64,000 nucleotides of DNA. Source: Pleurostoma richardsiae. Lineage: Eukaryota > Ascomycota > Sordariomycetes > Calosphaeriales > Pleurostomataceae. A program made the translations under genes and the position numbers. The stretch is from contig JANBVO010000014.1 of NCBI GenBank assembly GCA_030052745.1, positions 558,001-622,000 of the forward strand, given 5' to 3'. This document shows positions 11,367 through 22,776 of this stretch, piece after piece (position 1 is the first letter of the stretch; every line of letters starts with the position of its first letter). The notes below the pieces were generated by a model. The model saw nothing but the letters and a program-made list of their open reading frames with translations. It was not told the origin of the DNA and made no database searches.

Positions 11367-13788
11367 ATGGGCAAGTACAAAGGGCGCAACGCAGTGGCAT
11401 GTTATAGCTGTCACTCGCAGAAGGTGAAGTGCAGCGGAGGTAGGTCTCTCGGTTCAGTCATGGCTGGAGCAAGAGTGCAGCTGACAATAAAGGAACACCT
11501 TGTCAGCGTTGCCGAACACGCAGTCGCAAATGCTCTTATCCATTGCGAGACCGGATCCTCGCCATCCCAGAGAGCTATTTGCGTGGCCTCGAGATGAGTG
11601 CTATTGATCGGGAGGCTGCACATACGTCCGGGGCAGAAATAATCATTGAAACGTCTCACGACCATGAGGACTGTCTCTCTCCCACGTGCACTACAGAGCA
11701 GAGCCAGCTACTGGATGACTGCAGTGCTGAGAATTTTGTTCAAAAACTTAAAGAGGTCTCTCACCACACATCCGCCAGCTGGGATCAGTGTCCACCCAGC
11801 CACCCAGGGTTGACGTCTCCAGCATCAGCTCGACACACATATTCACGGCTAAGTTTTGAATTTATCCGTGAGTACGCATGGCTATCATCCCATGAGGCGG
11901 TTGTTACTGACTGAGCTCTACAGATCCCGAGATTTCATTCAAATTACCTCCGCGGATGTACACTTTCTACCTACTTCAAATATTCGAGGAAGGCTTCTGT
12001 GACTACCACTGGTTTTTGCGGAAGAACTTCCGCGACCGACTTTCTCTGACATACTCAGACCCCAGTTCGCAGGCAAAAGACAGAAACTGGCTATGTATCG
12101 TTTCTGTAGTATTGGCTCTCGCCGAGTCGTGGAATCAGAGCAGAATGACTATACCATCGTCTCCCGGGGAAGGGTGGGCGCAGAATTATGACGAATCCCG
12201 AACCTTTCAAAATCACCCATCCGCAGCATCCGCTGTTAACTCGGTGTCACAAACTCCACCGGGATTCGAGCTCTTCGAGCAAGCTCTACTGCTTCTGAAG
12301 ATGTCATTAGAGGAGCCGGTAGTGGAGTATGTGCAAGCGTTAAACCTCATTGTTCGTGACTCCGTGCCGATGACCGTGTCTCTCAAGATTGCTGATCATC
12401 CCTACATCTGACAGGCATTTTACTGTTATTCTTTGAACCGAAGGAGGACAGCGTACTTCTATGCGGGCCAGAGCATTCGACTGGCAAGATTGCTGAGGCT
12501 CCATGAGCCGGCTCAGCCAAGTCTTGTGAGCTCTCAAAGCAACGCAGTGTCAGGACTCGAGAGTGAACACAGGAAAAGGATCTGGTGGACATCCTATTGT
12601 ATGGATCAAATGGTCAGCACCGAGCTCGGCCTTGCTTCTTCGTGGAGCAACGACACAACCAGACCATTGTCGTTGCCATCGTCCCATGGCCTCTCCCCAC
12701 TGGACATGGAAGAGTTCTTTAACCCTGATCTCTTAGCCGCACAGGTCCAGCTTTGCTCGATCAAGAGCAAAGTTGTCAAAACTGTTACTCATAACTTTCG
12801 GGCGGGACCTACCTCGCGGCCATTAGAGGTGATCCAACCTTGTTTAGATATGTTGTGGAGATGGAGACAAGGACTTCCCGAGTATATGTCATTCACCTTT
12901 GAAGATGGCATGTCTGCGAGAATGTTGGAACTCCCATTTGTGAGGGTCCTTGCTTCCTTATATCTTCGCTATCACCAGGTAAGAGATTCTCTAGTGTTGA
13001 CCTGGGGACCCTTCCATTGTCTAACTGCTTCCCGCGGCAGTGTTTCATTCTTCTGTTGAGGCCACTCTTCCTCCAAGATCTATCTTCAGGCTCTGGACAG
13101 CAACATGGCATCGAGAGGCTCGAGTCTGATGTGGATGAGGCACCTTTCGCAGGTCCCTATGAAGTTATCGCGTCTATGAAACTTCAATGCCTGCAGGCGG
13201 CGCGCTACAATGCAAAGATTCTTACGGATCTCTGGAAGATCGGGAAAATCGGTACGGTTCTCTACAATTCGACGCCCAGTTTTGCTCGTTTAATCACGTC
13301 AGACGTGGTCGCTCCTAACAACCGAAACAGCGAAGTTTGGCTATTGGGAATCTCTCCATCTCTTCTCCGCTCTCGCAGTGCTTTCCCTATCACAAGTGGT
13401 GATTGATCAGGAGATCATTGATTCTGGGGAGGCCACGAGCGGTATGCTATTCCCCGGAGTAACCCATGGAAAGTCGAGCATGCCTCCTGCTTCAAGTCTC
13501 CCAACTTCAACACAGGACTCAGATCTCTATATCCAGGCCCGCGCCTTGTTGAATGATATGGTCCAGGCAGGAAACTTCGCATCAAAAGACCATAGCGATC
13601 TGCTCTGCGAGGTTGAAGAGATGGTCGCGAAGACTCGGAACAGCAAAGGAAGCTGTGTTCCTCTCCCACGAGAGATGAGCCTTCTTGGAGGGACAGGAGA
13701 CATTCTTGATGGGGTCCTCGACGAGCAAATTTGGCAAAACGTAGACTGGGAGAGTATTTTAAGCGGTTGGATGGAGGGACCTCCTTGA
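11367..13788 (+). CDS. Zn2Cys6 transcription factor with fungal-specific MHR domain
   Basis: Six exons (11367-11439, 11493-11867, 11924-12351, 12415-12978, 13041-13251, 13331-13788) join in phase to 702 residues. The zinc cluster is split by the first intron: ACYSCHSQKVKCSG then TPCQRCRTRSRKC, a normal six-cysteine pattern, followed by basic residues. The middle region matches the fungal transcription-factor domain: VQALNLIAFYCYSLNRR, then AYFYAGQSIRLARLLRLHE, then RKRIWWTSYCMDQM. Intron 3 uses the rarer donor GTTCGT at 12352; phase and the conserved block across it leave no better choice. The C-terminus is acidic (ILDGVLDEQIWQNVDWESIL), a likely activation region. Its targets are unknown; neighbours are the FAD oxidase upstream and the enone reductase with which it converges. 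Confidence 0.9.
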
Positions 13789-14018
13789 ATGATTCTTCTG
13801 ACAAGCAGACATGCTGCCGAAATATCAAGAATAGATACCCAATTGATTAGAAATCACAAGGGGACTCGAAGAGGAACCCGAAAAAGACGCTCCTAGTTAC
13901 GGGTTTGGCTAAACGTGGTCTGCCTCCTGTTCGTCGAAGCGTCTTTGGCACTGCCGATCAGTAGGAACAGGGCAGGCTCCCAGCCACGCCATTTTCACTA
14001 CCTTTAGTTCCACGACCG

Positions 14019-15314
14019 TCAGAGTCTCGGGCCACCTTCCGGGTTCTTCACTTCCACAAGTAGCTTCCCTGATGACTGTTAGATTGAACGGGATAGAGCA
14101 AATGCAGGCACGAAACTCACCGATATTTGCCCCCTTGAAAAGCTCCAAGAGCGCATACTCAGCGGACTTCAGGCCTCCCTTGATAATCGTCTCCTGGCGC
14201 TTGATCTTCCCCTCCGAGAGCCACTTACCAAGCTCCTCCCTCGCCTCTGGAAACCGTGCGACGTAATCGAGGATAATGAAACCCTCCAACCTGTGCCGGC
14301 CATCAGCCATGACTCCCCCATATACGACTTTCGATGCCTACCTTATCCTCCGCGTGATGATGTTGCTGAAGTACCGGCTCTGGAAAGGCGCGCCGGTCGA
14401 GTTGTACCCGCTGATAGATCCGCACATGACAAATCTCGAATGCTGCGCTGCACGTGCCAGCGCCATGTTCAGAATATCGCCGCCCACTGTGAAGCCCAAT
14501 TAGAACCCAATAGAAAAGGCGCGGTCTTCCGAGAGTGTTCTGTCTCGTTACTCACCGTTGTCCCAATACACGTCGATCATGTCCGGCGTCGCCTCCTTGA
14601 ACTTCTTCTTAAAGTCCGCGGCCTTGTAATTCAACGCCTCGTCGAACCCCAGGTCCTCCCTCAACCACCGCACCTTCTCCTCGGTGCCCGCGATGCCCAC
14701 GACCCGCGCGCCCATCAGCTTGGCCAGCTGGCCCGCCACCGACCCCGTCGCGCCCGCGGCCCCGCTGACGACGACCGTCTCGCCGGCGCGCGGCCGCCCG
14801 ATCTCCGTCAGGCCGAAGTAGGCCGTCATCCCCGTGGGGCCCAGCACGCCGAGCAGGTCGGTGGTGTGCGCGCCGGGCGGGAGCCGCATGGGCTCCTCGA
14901 ACTGGCTCTCGCGCGCCACCACGTGCTCGCGCCACCCGGTGAAGGCGCGGACGATGTCGCCGGGCCGGGCCTTGGGCGACTTGGAGGCCAGGACGCGGGC
15001 GATGACGCTGCCGCGCATGACCTCGCCGAGCTTTATGGCGGGGAGGTAGGTTGGGGCTTCTGCATCGGGGTTAGCTTCTCGTGTTCCACAGTGCTGGTGA
15101 ACGCGGCAGGCGATGGCAGGAAGGGGATCTTGCCGTTCATCCATGTGCGCATGGTGGGATCGAGGGAGAGGTAGAGAGTCTCGAGGAGGGCCTCGCCGTC
15201 CTTCAAGTCCTCCGCGGTTGGCGCCTTCTCCAGCTTCGGGCGCAGGGTCTGGCCGGGGATGATGTCCCCGGTCGGCCGCTCAGCGAGCACGTACGAGAGA
15301 CTTTGCTGAGCCAT
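14019..15314 (-). CDS. NADP-dependent enone/quinone reductase (zinc-independent MDR family)
   Basis: Five exons (15314-15134, 15059-14556, 14486-14342, 14290-14121, 14068-14019) give 349 residues, the normal length for the leukotriene B4 dehydrogenase / prostaglandin reductase-like MDR branch (cipB-like in fungi). Signs are LSLDPTMRTWM, LGEVMRGSVIARVLASK, the nucleotide loop VVSGAAGATGSVAGQLAKLM, YWDNVGGDILNMAL, and the C-terminal KLLVEVKN. No catalytic-zinc cysteines are present. The first intron (15133-15060) has a GC-AG border: only this joint restores the conserved reading N-EAPTYLPAIKLGEVM. The enzyme would reduce activated C=C bonds with NADPH; the substrate is unknown. The stop at 14019 depends on the last 3' splice site; skipping it leaves an unrelated tail. 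Confidence 0.88.
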
Positions 15315-15766
15315 GCTGTGAGTTGACAAGGGCGAGATCTATGAAGTTGGAGTTTACCAAGATGCTGCCTCCAGGCCACAGAGGATACCATGTGGAGGTG
15401 ACGGCCTAAGACTTGTATTTGTCAAGCCTCGGCGTGATAGTCACGTTGCACATGCACTAAGTCTGCACAGCGGGGGTTCGTTGAGCATAGCGGTGCCTCC
15501 AGCGCCTCGGCAATGCGCTGGTCCAGGGCCAAGCTCCACTACGATTGCCCCGCGACACGTCCTGAGCCGAGGATCATCATTAGTAATCGTTGAGGCCGTC
15601 GAGTGAACAGCCACGGCAGCCAGCTCGTACGCCTCAGTAACAGGGAGTCAGGGATAGACCCGTCGCTGTGATACATGTTGGAACGGGAAAAGACATCGCT
15701 ATCCCCAGCAAATTACTCCGTTCCATAGACTACCGAGGTAAAGTAGTCGAAATCTCCACCAAGAGC
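15315..15766. other. Intergenic, upstream of the enone reductase
   Basis: Lies between two minus-strand genes and includes the reductase promoter. No gene, repeat or clear regulatory motif was recognised. Confidence 0.45.
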
Positions 15767-17170
15767 TCAGGTAAATTCACCCAAACAGCAGAACCAGACA
15801 CATACATTTACCAAGACCATGGCCGACCACATCGCGGATACTGTTGCTGCTGTTGCTGCACTCGTCTGTGATGACGCGGATGCGGATGGAGTCGCAGTGC
15901 TAGACGTTCCAGTGCCGGACTCAAAGCTAGTCACAGCATCAGGTAGGACGTGCGTGCAATCCGTGAGCTGATTAATATTATTGACACCAAGGAGACTCAT
16001 GCGCACATAAGCTCTTGCGTAGCGCCTGGTCCAGATATCTTGTCCAGTGCTCGAGTCCTTCAAGAGTGTTAGCATTGGGACCTCGATGCGCCTGGGGGAA
16101 GGCATGTTGCCACGAAACCTACCGCGAATGTTGTCAGACTGACGGTCAGTCTGCTGTCAGTCCGCAACGCATCGTCACTTGGGAGCCTGAACAGGCCACT
16201 GAGGTAGTCAGCAGAGACACTCACATTATGCTTTCCAGGAATCCCTTACGAAGGAGAGCTTGAAGACAGAAGCTCGCTATAGAAGTTGGTATCCCAGACT
16301 CCGGGAGTAGAGTCGAGGGGCAGACCGGCCCGAGAAAGTTCGGTGAAGAACTGATGCGCAACAGTGTGTGCTCCAATTAGCGATGCAAGGTCGATAGCCG
16401 AGAAGGTCTTATTTTCAAACAGTCCGACGAGAAAATCGGCATCGCTCTGGGTGCTAGGCACAAGGCCTACAGGCGCCGCCGTGTCATCGTCGTGCCGCCC
16501 GACGTACGTGAGGACCCGCGGCCCGAGAGGGCAGGCTACCGTGGCGACGTTGTGCATGAACTGTACCAGGTCTGCCGCTCCCACTCCGTAGTCCCCGTAC
16601 ACCTCGAGGAAGTCCAATGCTGTCGAGCGGATCGTCTGCAAGCCGCTGTTCTCCGACCGAGAGATTTCGTCAGCGTTGAGCACGATGCTCCCGTCTGCGC
16701 CGCCCCAGCCGCTTGATGTAGACCAGGCACCTGCATCGTGGAAGCCGAGTCGTACCGCGGACCGGGCGAGGTTGTTGCAGGTCCCATTGGTGTCGATGAA
16801 AAGAACCGTGAGGTTTCGTTGAATGTACTCCCATACACAGCATGCATCCGCGCTGCAAGCTTCGCTGTTCAGGTCTCCTGGTGGCGTGTAGGTCTGTTGA
16901 TCATCAGGAATACTCTCTCTTCCCTTCCTTAGTTACCATGGGCGGAAGAGGAGCTCTCACCTTTGGTGTAGAGTTGGTGCAATCCCCGTCTCCTGTTAGA
17001 CAGTCCCTGACTTGTTCTCCTACCCTCGTCGTCGTCCCGTTCACCAAGTCACCAATCATAGGTAGGTTTTGCTGTCGTCGTGCGATTTTACTCGGGAATT
17101 GGGCTCTGCCTGATGTAGCGAGGCCTAAGATGATGGTCCACCAATATGCAAAGCCACTCGAAATCACCAT
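15767..17170 (-). CDS. Class II-like secreted heme peroxidase with hydrophobic C-terminal tail
   Basis: Four exons (17170-16961, 16893-16250, 16198-16123, 16057-15767) give 406 residues. The N-terminus has a signal-like hydrophobic run (FAYWWTIILGLATSGRAQ). The distal heme pocket is ARSAVRLGFHDAGAW with R118, F121 and H122. The proximal side is DLASLIGAHTVAHQFF with H246. GLFRLPSDDAL and YARAYVRMSLLGV are late conserved blocks of the plant/fungal peroxidase superfamily, class II. Several cysteines fit extracellular disulfides. After the catalytic domain comes a Ser/Thr/Ala-rich stalk and a terminal hydrophobic segment (MVLVNVCVWFCCL), which suggests a GPI anchor or membrane tail. It would use peroxide to oxidise phenolic or similar substrates outside the cell. 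The third intron joint was chosen by length (65 bases) and is the least certain. Confidence 0.85.
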
Positions 17171-18390
17171 TGCGACTCTTGGAGGTTACGGCTTGTATTA
17201 GACTCTGCGGAGTGTAATGAAGACAATGACAGACACTGGTTCCCGTCCATGGTACTTAAACCTGTCGCAGCAGCGACCTAAGCCTCGCTCCGGGCTGGAC
17301 AGCAGCGGTGTCCCCTGAGAGTATGAACACACCGTGTCTGGTCATCAACGGGCTGCCAAGACTGCAATTCGTGTTAAGAGAGCATATGCGTCGACGCCAA
17401 GCGGAGATAATGGATAGCGGAGATAGCGGACACAAAAGGGCGTCGAGAACGATCATGTATACTAGTAACTCGGTATGAATCATGCATCTACAAGTCTCAA
17501 TGAACGCAGTATGGAGTATACCTGTGGAGACCAGCCTGGTTGGGAGGCGTTGTGTGCTTGGCTGCTTGCTGCATTGTGCATGACCATGCTCTATCCATGT
17601 CTAGTACATAGCTTGACATCGCTCTGGATGCTAGATGGCCTAGGGTCCCACGGCGAAGAATGGCGATATGACAATATCGCCAGGTAGCTGAACTGGAGGC
17701 CTACGTCAGCACCTCGGGCATCTTTCCTTAGAGTCCGGTACCCATTCCCCGTTCTGCTGGATATGCAGCTGTAATCGATCTGCATTAGCGCCGTTGTAGT
17801 TTTTCAACGGGCCGGACGGAAAGTGGGTGCGCGTGCAACTACGGTAATAATCCAGCTGCATGAGTAGCATTTCAGGGGTTGGAAGTGAAATAGGGCGGCC
17901 TTGGCGATGTCAAGTATCTTCTACTTGTGAAGTAATATGCTTGGACTGAAACACACCGTACGTCTAGACCAAGAAGCACTGGAATGAAAGCGTCGCTACT
18001 CGTGGTCTTCCTGTTGCTGAAGGGCTTGTCGTTGCTGTCTCCGCGGTACAGCCGATGATAGAGCCATGGTTGCAGGGATGAATTACTGAGGGGATTGATG
18101 GCAATCATGGCCGTCTTTGTGGCTTCGGTGCCGACGGGGCAGATCTAGAAGATGAGAGTTACGGCAGATCGGGAAGAGCTGCATTAGCTTCGAGCACTGC
18201 TATGGCATGACATAACGTTAATATGCTATAATCAACTTAGGTGGTCACGACTCGCCCAGGACCTAGTGACAGTATAAATAAAACCAAGTCATGACCTTGG
18301 CTCGATCGAAAATGGAAGTTCTTAGCCACTCCTTGAGCTAAATGTCGCTATCGCGCAAAGCCACGTATTTGTTCACGTTTGCCCAACAAC
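17171..18390. other. Divergent region between peroxidase and aldo/keto reductase
   Basis: This 1.2 kb region separates the minus-strand peroxidase from the plus-strand reductase. No exon was supported on either strand. It contains the TATA element of the reductase at 18273-18280; no other clear site was recognised. Confidence 0.5.
18273..18280 (+). promoter_or_regulatory. TATA box of the aldo/keto reductase
   Basis: TATAAATA followed by an A-rich tract lies 111 bases upstream of the ATG at 18391. Good match to a consensus TATA box at a usual fungal distance. Confidence 0.5.
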
Positions 18391-19425
18391 ATGAAGTACG
18401 TACAGTTTGGCCGCAGCGGCCTGCGTGTCTCCCCCATCGGCGTCGGTTGTATGAGCTTTGGGAATCCCGATGGCCGCTTCAAGTGGTCTATCCCTGAAGA
18501 GGAGGCCCTACCCGTGCTCGATCACTGCTATAAGTCGGGCCTCAACTTCTTCGACACCGCTAACGCCTACTCAAACGGTTTATCGGAGGAGATCCTCGGA
18601 AAAGCAATTAAGAAATACGGCTGGCGCCGCGAGAGCATCGTGATCGCCACCAAGCTGTGGGCTCCAGTTGGTCGAGGCCTAGAACAGCCCATGGCCATGA
18701 CCGACGACGAGAGGGACAACAGCGGCTACGTCAACCAGTACGGTCTTAGCCGCAAGCATATCTTCGAGAGCATTGATGCGAGTCTCAGACGCCTGGGCCT
18801 TGAGTATGTCGACCTCCTCCAGATCCACCGTTTCGATCCCCGGACGCCGCCCAAGGAGACAATGGAAGCTTTGCATGATATTGTCAAGTCTGGAAAAGTC
18901 CGCTACATCGGCGCTTCGTCCATGTGGGCCCATCAACTCCTGGAGTACCAATATACAGCCAGAGCGCATGGCTGGACCGAATTCGTCTCGATGCAGAACC
19001 TGTACAACGCCATCTATCGTGAGGAAGAGCGCGAGATGATTCCATCCTGTGAAAAGTTTGGCATGGCCGTGATCCCTTGGAGCCCTGTAGCTATGGGCTT
19101 CCTTACCCGGCCGTGGAACGCATTTTCGAGCACGCAGCGCGGTAAGGGGCAAGGACAAGGATTCTTGGGTCAGCCAATTTCGGAGTCAGACAAGAAGATA
19201 AATGAGAAGATCGAGGAGATCGCAAAGGCGCACGGTGTCTCTATGGCAGTTGTTGCGATTGCGTGGTGTCTGTCGAAACCTTCCATCACGGCGCCCATTT
19301 TAGGCATGAGCAAGAAGGAGCGGGTGGACGAGGCGATTCAGGCTATTGACTTGGGACTTAGCCCGGAGGAGGTTCAGAGTATCGATGAACTGTATGCTCC
19401 CAAACCTGTTCTGGGTCACAAGTGA
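18391..19425 (+). CDS. Aldo/keto reductase
   Basis: Single exon, 344 residues. The catalytic tetrad of the aldo/keto reductase superfamily is complete: D55 and Y60 in FFDTANAY, K88 in ATKLW, and H146 in LLQIHRFD. The N-terminus FGRSGLRVSPIGVGCMSFG and the late GVSMAVVAIAWCLSKP block fit the fungal group that includes versiconal hemiacetal acetate reductase and aryl-alcohol dehydrogenase-like enzymes. It interconverts carbonyls and alcohols with NADPH. The ATG at 18391 is used; the frame extends four codons upstream only from a TTG. It converges on the Baeyer-Villiger monooxygenase, and the pair plus the esterase would make an alcohol-ketone-ester sequence (inference). Confidence 0.93.
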   Translation: MKYVQFGRSGLRVSPIGVGCMSFGNPDGRFKWSIPEEEALPVLDHCYKSGLNFFDTANAYSNGLSEEILGKAIKKYGWRRESIVIATKLWAPVGRGLEQPMAMTDDERDNSGYVNQYGLSRKHIFESIDASLRRLGLEYVDLLQIHRFDPRTPPKETMEALHDIVKSGKVRYIGASSMWAHQLLEYQYTARAHGWTEFVSMQNLYNAIYREEEREMIPSCEKFGMAVIPWSPVAMGFLTRPWNAFSSTQRGKGQGQGFLGQPISESDKKINEKIEEIAKAHGVSMAVVAIAWCLSKPSITAPILGMSKKERVDEAIQAIDLGLSPEEVQSIDELYAPKPVLGHK

Positions 19426-20157
19426 AATTCTATCAGAGATTGACGTTAGGAATGGACTTATACGGCGCGTTAAGGCTTAAGAGGAGGAAGTCACCGGCTA
19501 AAGGAACGACTCATAGATGGAGAGTATTCATGCCGAAACGTCCGCTTCGGCTGCTTAGAATCAACCTTTTGTCACCCCTTCCTTGTCATTGAACCACACC
19601 CATAAGAATGTCATGCGAGGCTTTGATGCTTAATCGGCGACATTTTGAACTCGGTCAGCCGTTACTATTAGGATATGAAGCTAGCAAGAGAAGCTTACGA
19701 TAATAATGGCTTCATTCCACTTTCTTCCCGTTGCAATTGTCGGCCTCTGGGACTCTGCCTTGATTTATGTCTATCCACCAGGTCTCCCTGACCAGGCGCC
19801 TATAAAGGCCAATTTCAGGCTTCTGCAGAAGACGCCGAAATCAAAGGTCTTTTTGGGCGTGCTTAAGTTCACTGTAGAGATGGCTAATTGAGATGTGAAT
19901 AAGGGCAGAAGATAGGGCATGAAAGAGAGGTTTGGTGAGCCCGATTTCTTTCACTAGTATTCAGATTCTTAAATAACCCAGACGACTTGATTTCGATATG
20001 TAATCTTATGCTAGGAGGTTTCGATATGGGAGCAAGTATTCGAACGAAAGACCATGAACCGATATACGCATTGCCGGCGACGTATTCTCAGGTAACTAAC
20101 AGTCACCGCTCCCCTCCCATTTCTACCAATTCTTATTAGCTGGATAGTCCCTGGACC
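19426..20157. other. Convergent intergenic region
   Basis: Lies between the 3' ends of the aldo/keto reductase and the monooxygenase. A 61-codon plus frame at 19706-19891 has no recognisable feature. No repeat or RNA gene was seen. Confidence 0.45.
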
Positions 20158-22160
20158 TCAAGCCTGAACCACATCGAATCCCTGCATGTCATCCAAGGCT
20201 TTCCGAATCTCGATCTTGTAGGCTGGAATACCACCCGAATAGCAGACTGGCTCCATGATCTTGCCTGGGATGCTGCCGCCCATATAAGTCGATTTGACAA
20301 AGGGGAACAAGGTTTTGTTGTTTAAATCTAGGATGTGCTGCTTCCATGCCTTGGCAGACTCGATCTTGGGGTTGATGTACTTGATCTTTTCTGTCTCCAT
20401 TTTCTGGATCATGTCGGCAATCCAGCGGCCCTGAACCTCAACAGTCGAAGGACCGTTGCTGAGGAGCGTGGGGCCGTGGACGCCGTAGATGTGGAACATG
20501 TTGGGATAGCCGCTGACGGTGGTGCCGAGGTAGGTCGTGGCTCCGTTGACCCACTCGTCCTGGAGGGCGGTCTGGTTGATGCTCTGGAGTCCAAGCTGGG
20601 TCATCACTACGAAAGCAAAGTTAGTAACGTTCAAGACAAGTATCTTAACGCAACATACCTCCCGTGACAATGTCCTACGAGAAGAAAGAATATGTTAGTC
20701 GGAGATGTCACATGAGGTCCGGACAAGGCTTCAGCGATCGAGGACTTACGAAGCCGGTTGCCACCGCAATGACATCGAACTCATGATGCGTTCCATCCTG
20801 AAGCGTGATGCCAGTCTCGGTAAACTCCTTGATAGGGTTGTTCTTGATGTCGACAAGGTCCACAGACGGTCTGTTGAACTGTTCGTAGTAGTCGTACTCA
20901 AGGCAGGGCCTCTTAGTGCCGAAGAAGTGAGGCATCTCAAGCGGCGCAAGGAGATCCCTCAGTCGTGGGTCGCCGATACGCTGACGGACCTTGCTAGCCC
21001 AGAACTTGTACGACTCGCGGTTGGCGTCAGCACTGAACAAGTTGTCCTTGTACAGGGCCACCCAGTATCGGAAGCCCCCATCTTTCCAGACCTGCTCGTA
21101 GAAGGCCTCGCGGTCCTCGGGGCTGTCGTCAAAGGTGTTCTTCTCCGCCCAGTCGTATAGGAAGCCGCCGAAGTTCTTCTCACGGTATCTGAACAGTTCT
21201 GGGTAGAACTTCTTGGCTGACTGCTGCTCCTCTACGGAGAGAGGTCTCTTGCGCATCGGCACAGCAAGGTTAGGGGTACGCTGGAAGACCTTGACCTCGC
21301 CAGCCTCGGGTCCCCACGCTTGAACAATCTGAACGCCAGTGGCACCAGTGCCAATGACAGCGCAGCGCTTGCCCTTAACCTCAACCTTCTCGTCCGGCCA
21401 GAATGACGAGTGGTGGATAACTCCCTTGAACTTGTCCATGCCGGGCCAATCTGGGATGTACCTCCTGGCGGCCTATGCGATAGAACATTGCATAAGTCAG
21501 CCGACAGCTTTCGGTGGCGAATGACATGTGTAACATGTAAATATAGCCAATGTTCATTTCATAGAAGATGGCGTCACTCACAAATCCGGTACCTAGAACA
21601 AGATACTTGGCCTTGGTGGTTCGCCCATCCTCCGTGCGGACAAGCCAACGCCCGAGATTGGGATCAAAGTGGCCACCGACGACGACGGTGTTGAAGGAAA
21701 TATCCTTCTTGATGTTGAGGACCTTGTCGACGTGGTCAAAGTAGGCCCGCAGGTCCTTATAGTTGGGATAGTTGCTGCTCCAGTTCCACGTCTTCCAGAC
21801 CTCGGGCCAGGAGAACTCATACTCAGGGACCTCGGAGTCAACTCCGGCCCCGGGGTAGCAGTTCCATCTCCATGTGCCGCCCGTGTCGTTGCCTGCCTCG
21901 AAGATAACAGCCTTTAAGCCCCGGTCACGGAGCGTCTTGAGCATGAAAATGCCAGCTGAGAGACGGGGGGCCCCTCATTAGCAATAGGACTTTGTAGGTT
22001 CAGGACGATTCTCTGTCATACCAAAACCCGCGCCGACAATAACGGCGTCGACGTCAAGATTCTCAGCATACGGCCCAGTCTTGTCCCTGCTAGTGACAGA
22101 GTAGTCCGTCAGTTCGGTGTTGAACTTCTTGTGGTGAGAAGGAATCTGAGCGTTGGCCAT
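20158..22160 (-). CDS. Baeyer-Villiger flavin monooxygenase
   Basis: Five exons (22160-22022, 21955-21582, 21472-20750, 20674-20659, 20606-20158) give 566 residues. The first FAD motif, GAGFAG at residues 43-48, is formed across the first splice junction. Next come TGGTWRWNCYPGAGVDSE, the complete Baeyer-Villiger fingerprint FKGVIHHSSFWP at 186-197, and the NADPH motif VIGTGATGVQ. The C-terminal block TYLGTTVSGYPNMFHIYG is typical of cyclohexanone/cyclopentanone-type enzymes. It inserts oxygen next to a ketone, giving an ester or lactone. Exon 4 is only 16 bases (encoding DIVTG plus one base) and is needed to keep frame into GVMTQLGLQSI. The gene is divergent from a beta-lactamase-fold esterase. 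Confidence 0.93.
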
Positions 22161-22253
22161 ATTGAAGAGTTTAGAGAGCTGTGTAGTCAAGAGCGTTCGA
22201 TATCGGATTTGTTCCGCTTGCAGAGACGGAGGGAGGACAGAGATGAAGCTGGG

Positions 22254-22261
22254 TATTTATA
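22254..22261 (-). promoter_or_regulatory. TATA box of the monooxygenase
   Basis: Reads TATAAATA on the minus strand, 94 bases upstream of the monooxygenase ATG at 22160. Consensus sequence at a usual distance. Confidence 0.5.
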
Positions 22262-22627
22262 GGAGTTATTGTTGGCAATTGCTATATTCTCCGTCTACCT
22301 GTCGAAAGGCCGCTGTCAAGGCAAGCATCCATGGTGGAAATGCATGTACCGGAATGAGGAGAAGAGTTCTGACGTGGTAGCAATCCGATCCCTCAGGGCA
22401 TGCCAGTAGCAAAGGTAGGTACTCGGCACCTCCGTCAACGCGACTTCTTCACGACATACTGGTGTAACTGGTTGTCCCCTACGCTGCCGCTGCAGCTACC
22501 CAGAAGAATGCGGAGTATCACGCCTCCCGATTCTCATGCTGTGCTTGTCACCAGGCCAGTCTCATCGAGCTCAGCTTGATGTCTCACGTCTGCATCTTCC
22601 GTCGCCCGGTCCCCCGACAGACCTTCT

Positions 22628-22776
22628 CGGATCCGCTTTGTTGTAATTGCGACATGCCCTAGTTCGCTCACGTGCACTCTCATTTGCTACATTCTACTGA
22701 AAGTTGTCACGTTGGGAATCGAGTGCGGATCCGCTCTTGGCTGGGGACTCCGCATTTCGAATCCGTCGATGCGGAG
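22628..22776. promoter_or_regulatory. Candidate Zn2Cys6 operator cluster
   Basis: The palindrome CGGATCCG occurs twice (22628-22635 and 22726-22733), each followed by a similar GCT(C)TTG tail. CTCCGCAT at 22748-22755 and ATGCGGAG at 22769-22776 form a perfect 8-base inverted repeat with a 13-base spacer. Paired CGG/CCG triplets are the usual half-sites of Zn2Cys6 dimers, and a large Zn2Cys6 gene starts 2.3 kb away. Binding is inferred. Confidence 0.45.

Noticed and set aside
14293-15174. 293-codon plus-strand frame over the enone reductase
   Set aside because: Arg/Pro/His-rich shadow frame; the minus strand encodes a complete MDR enzyme with correct splice joints.
16436-17660. Similar 17-base strings near 16440 and 17616, as if part of the peroxidase gene were duplicated upstream
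   Set aside because: Similarity does not extend beyond the short string, and the upstream copy has no matching peroxidase reading.
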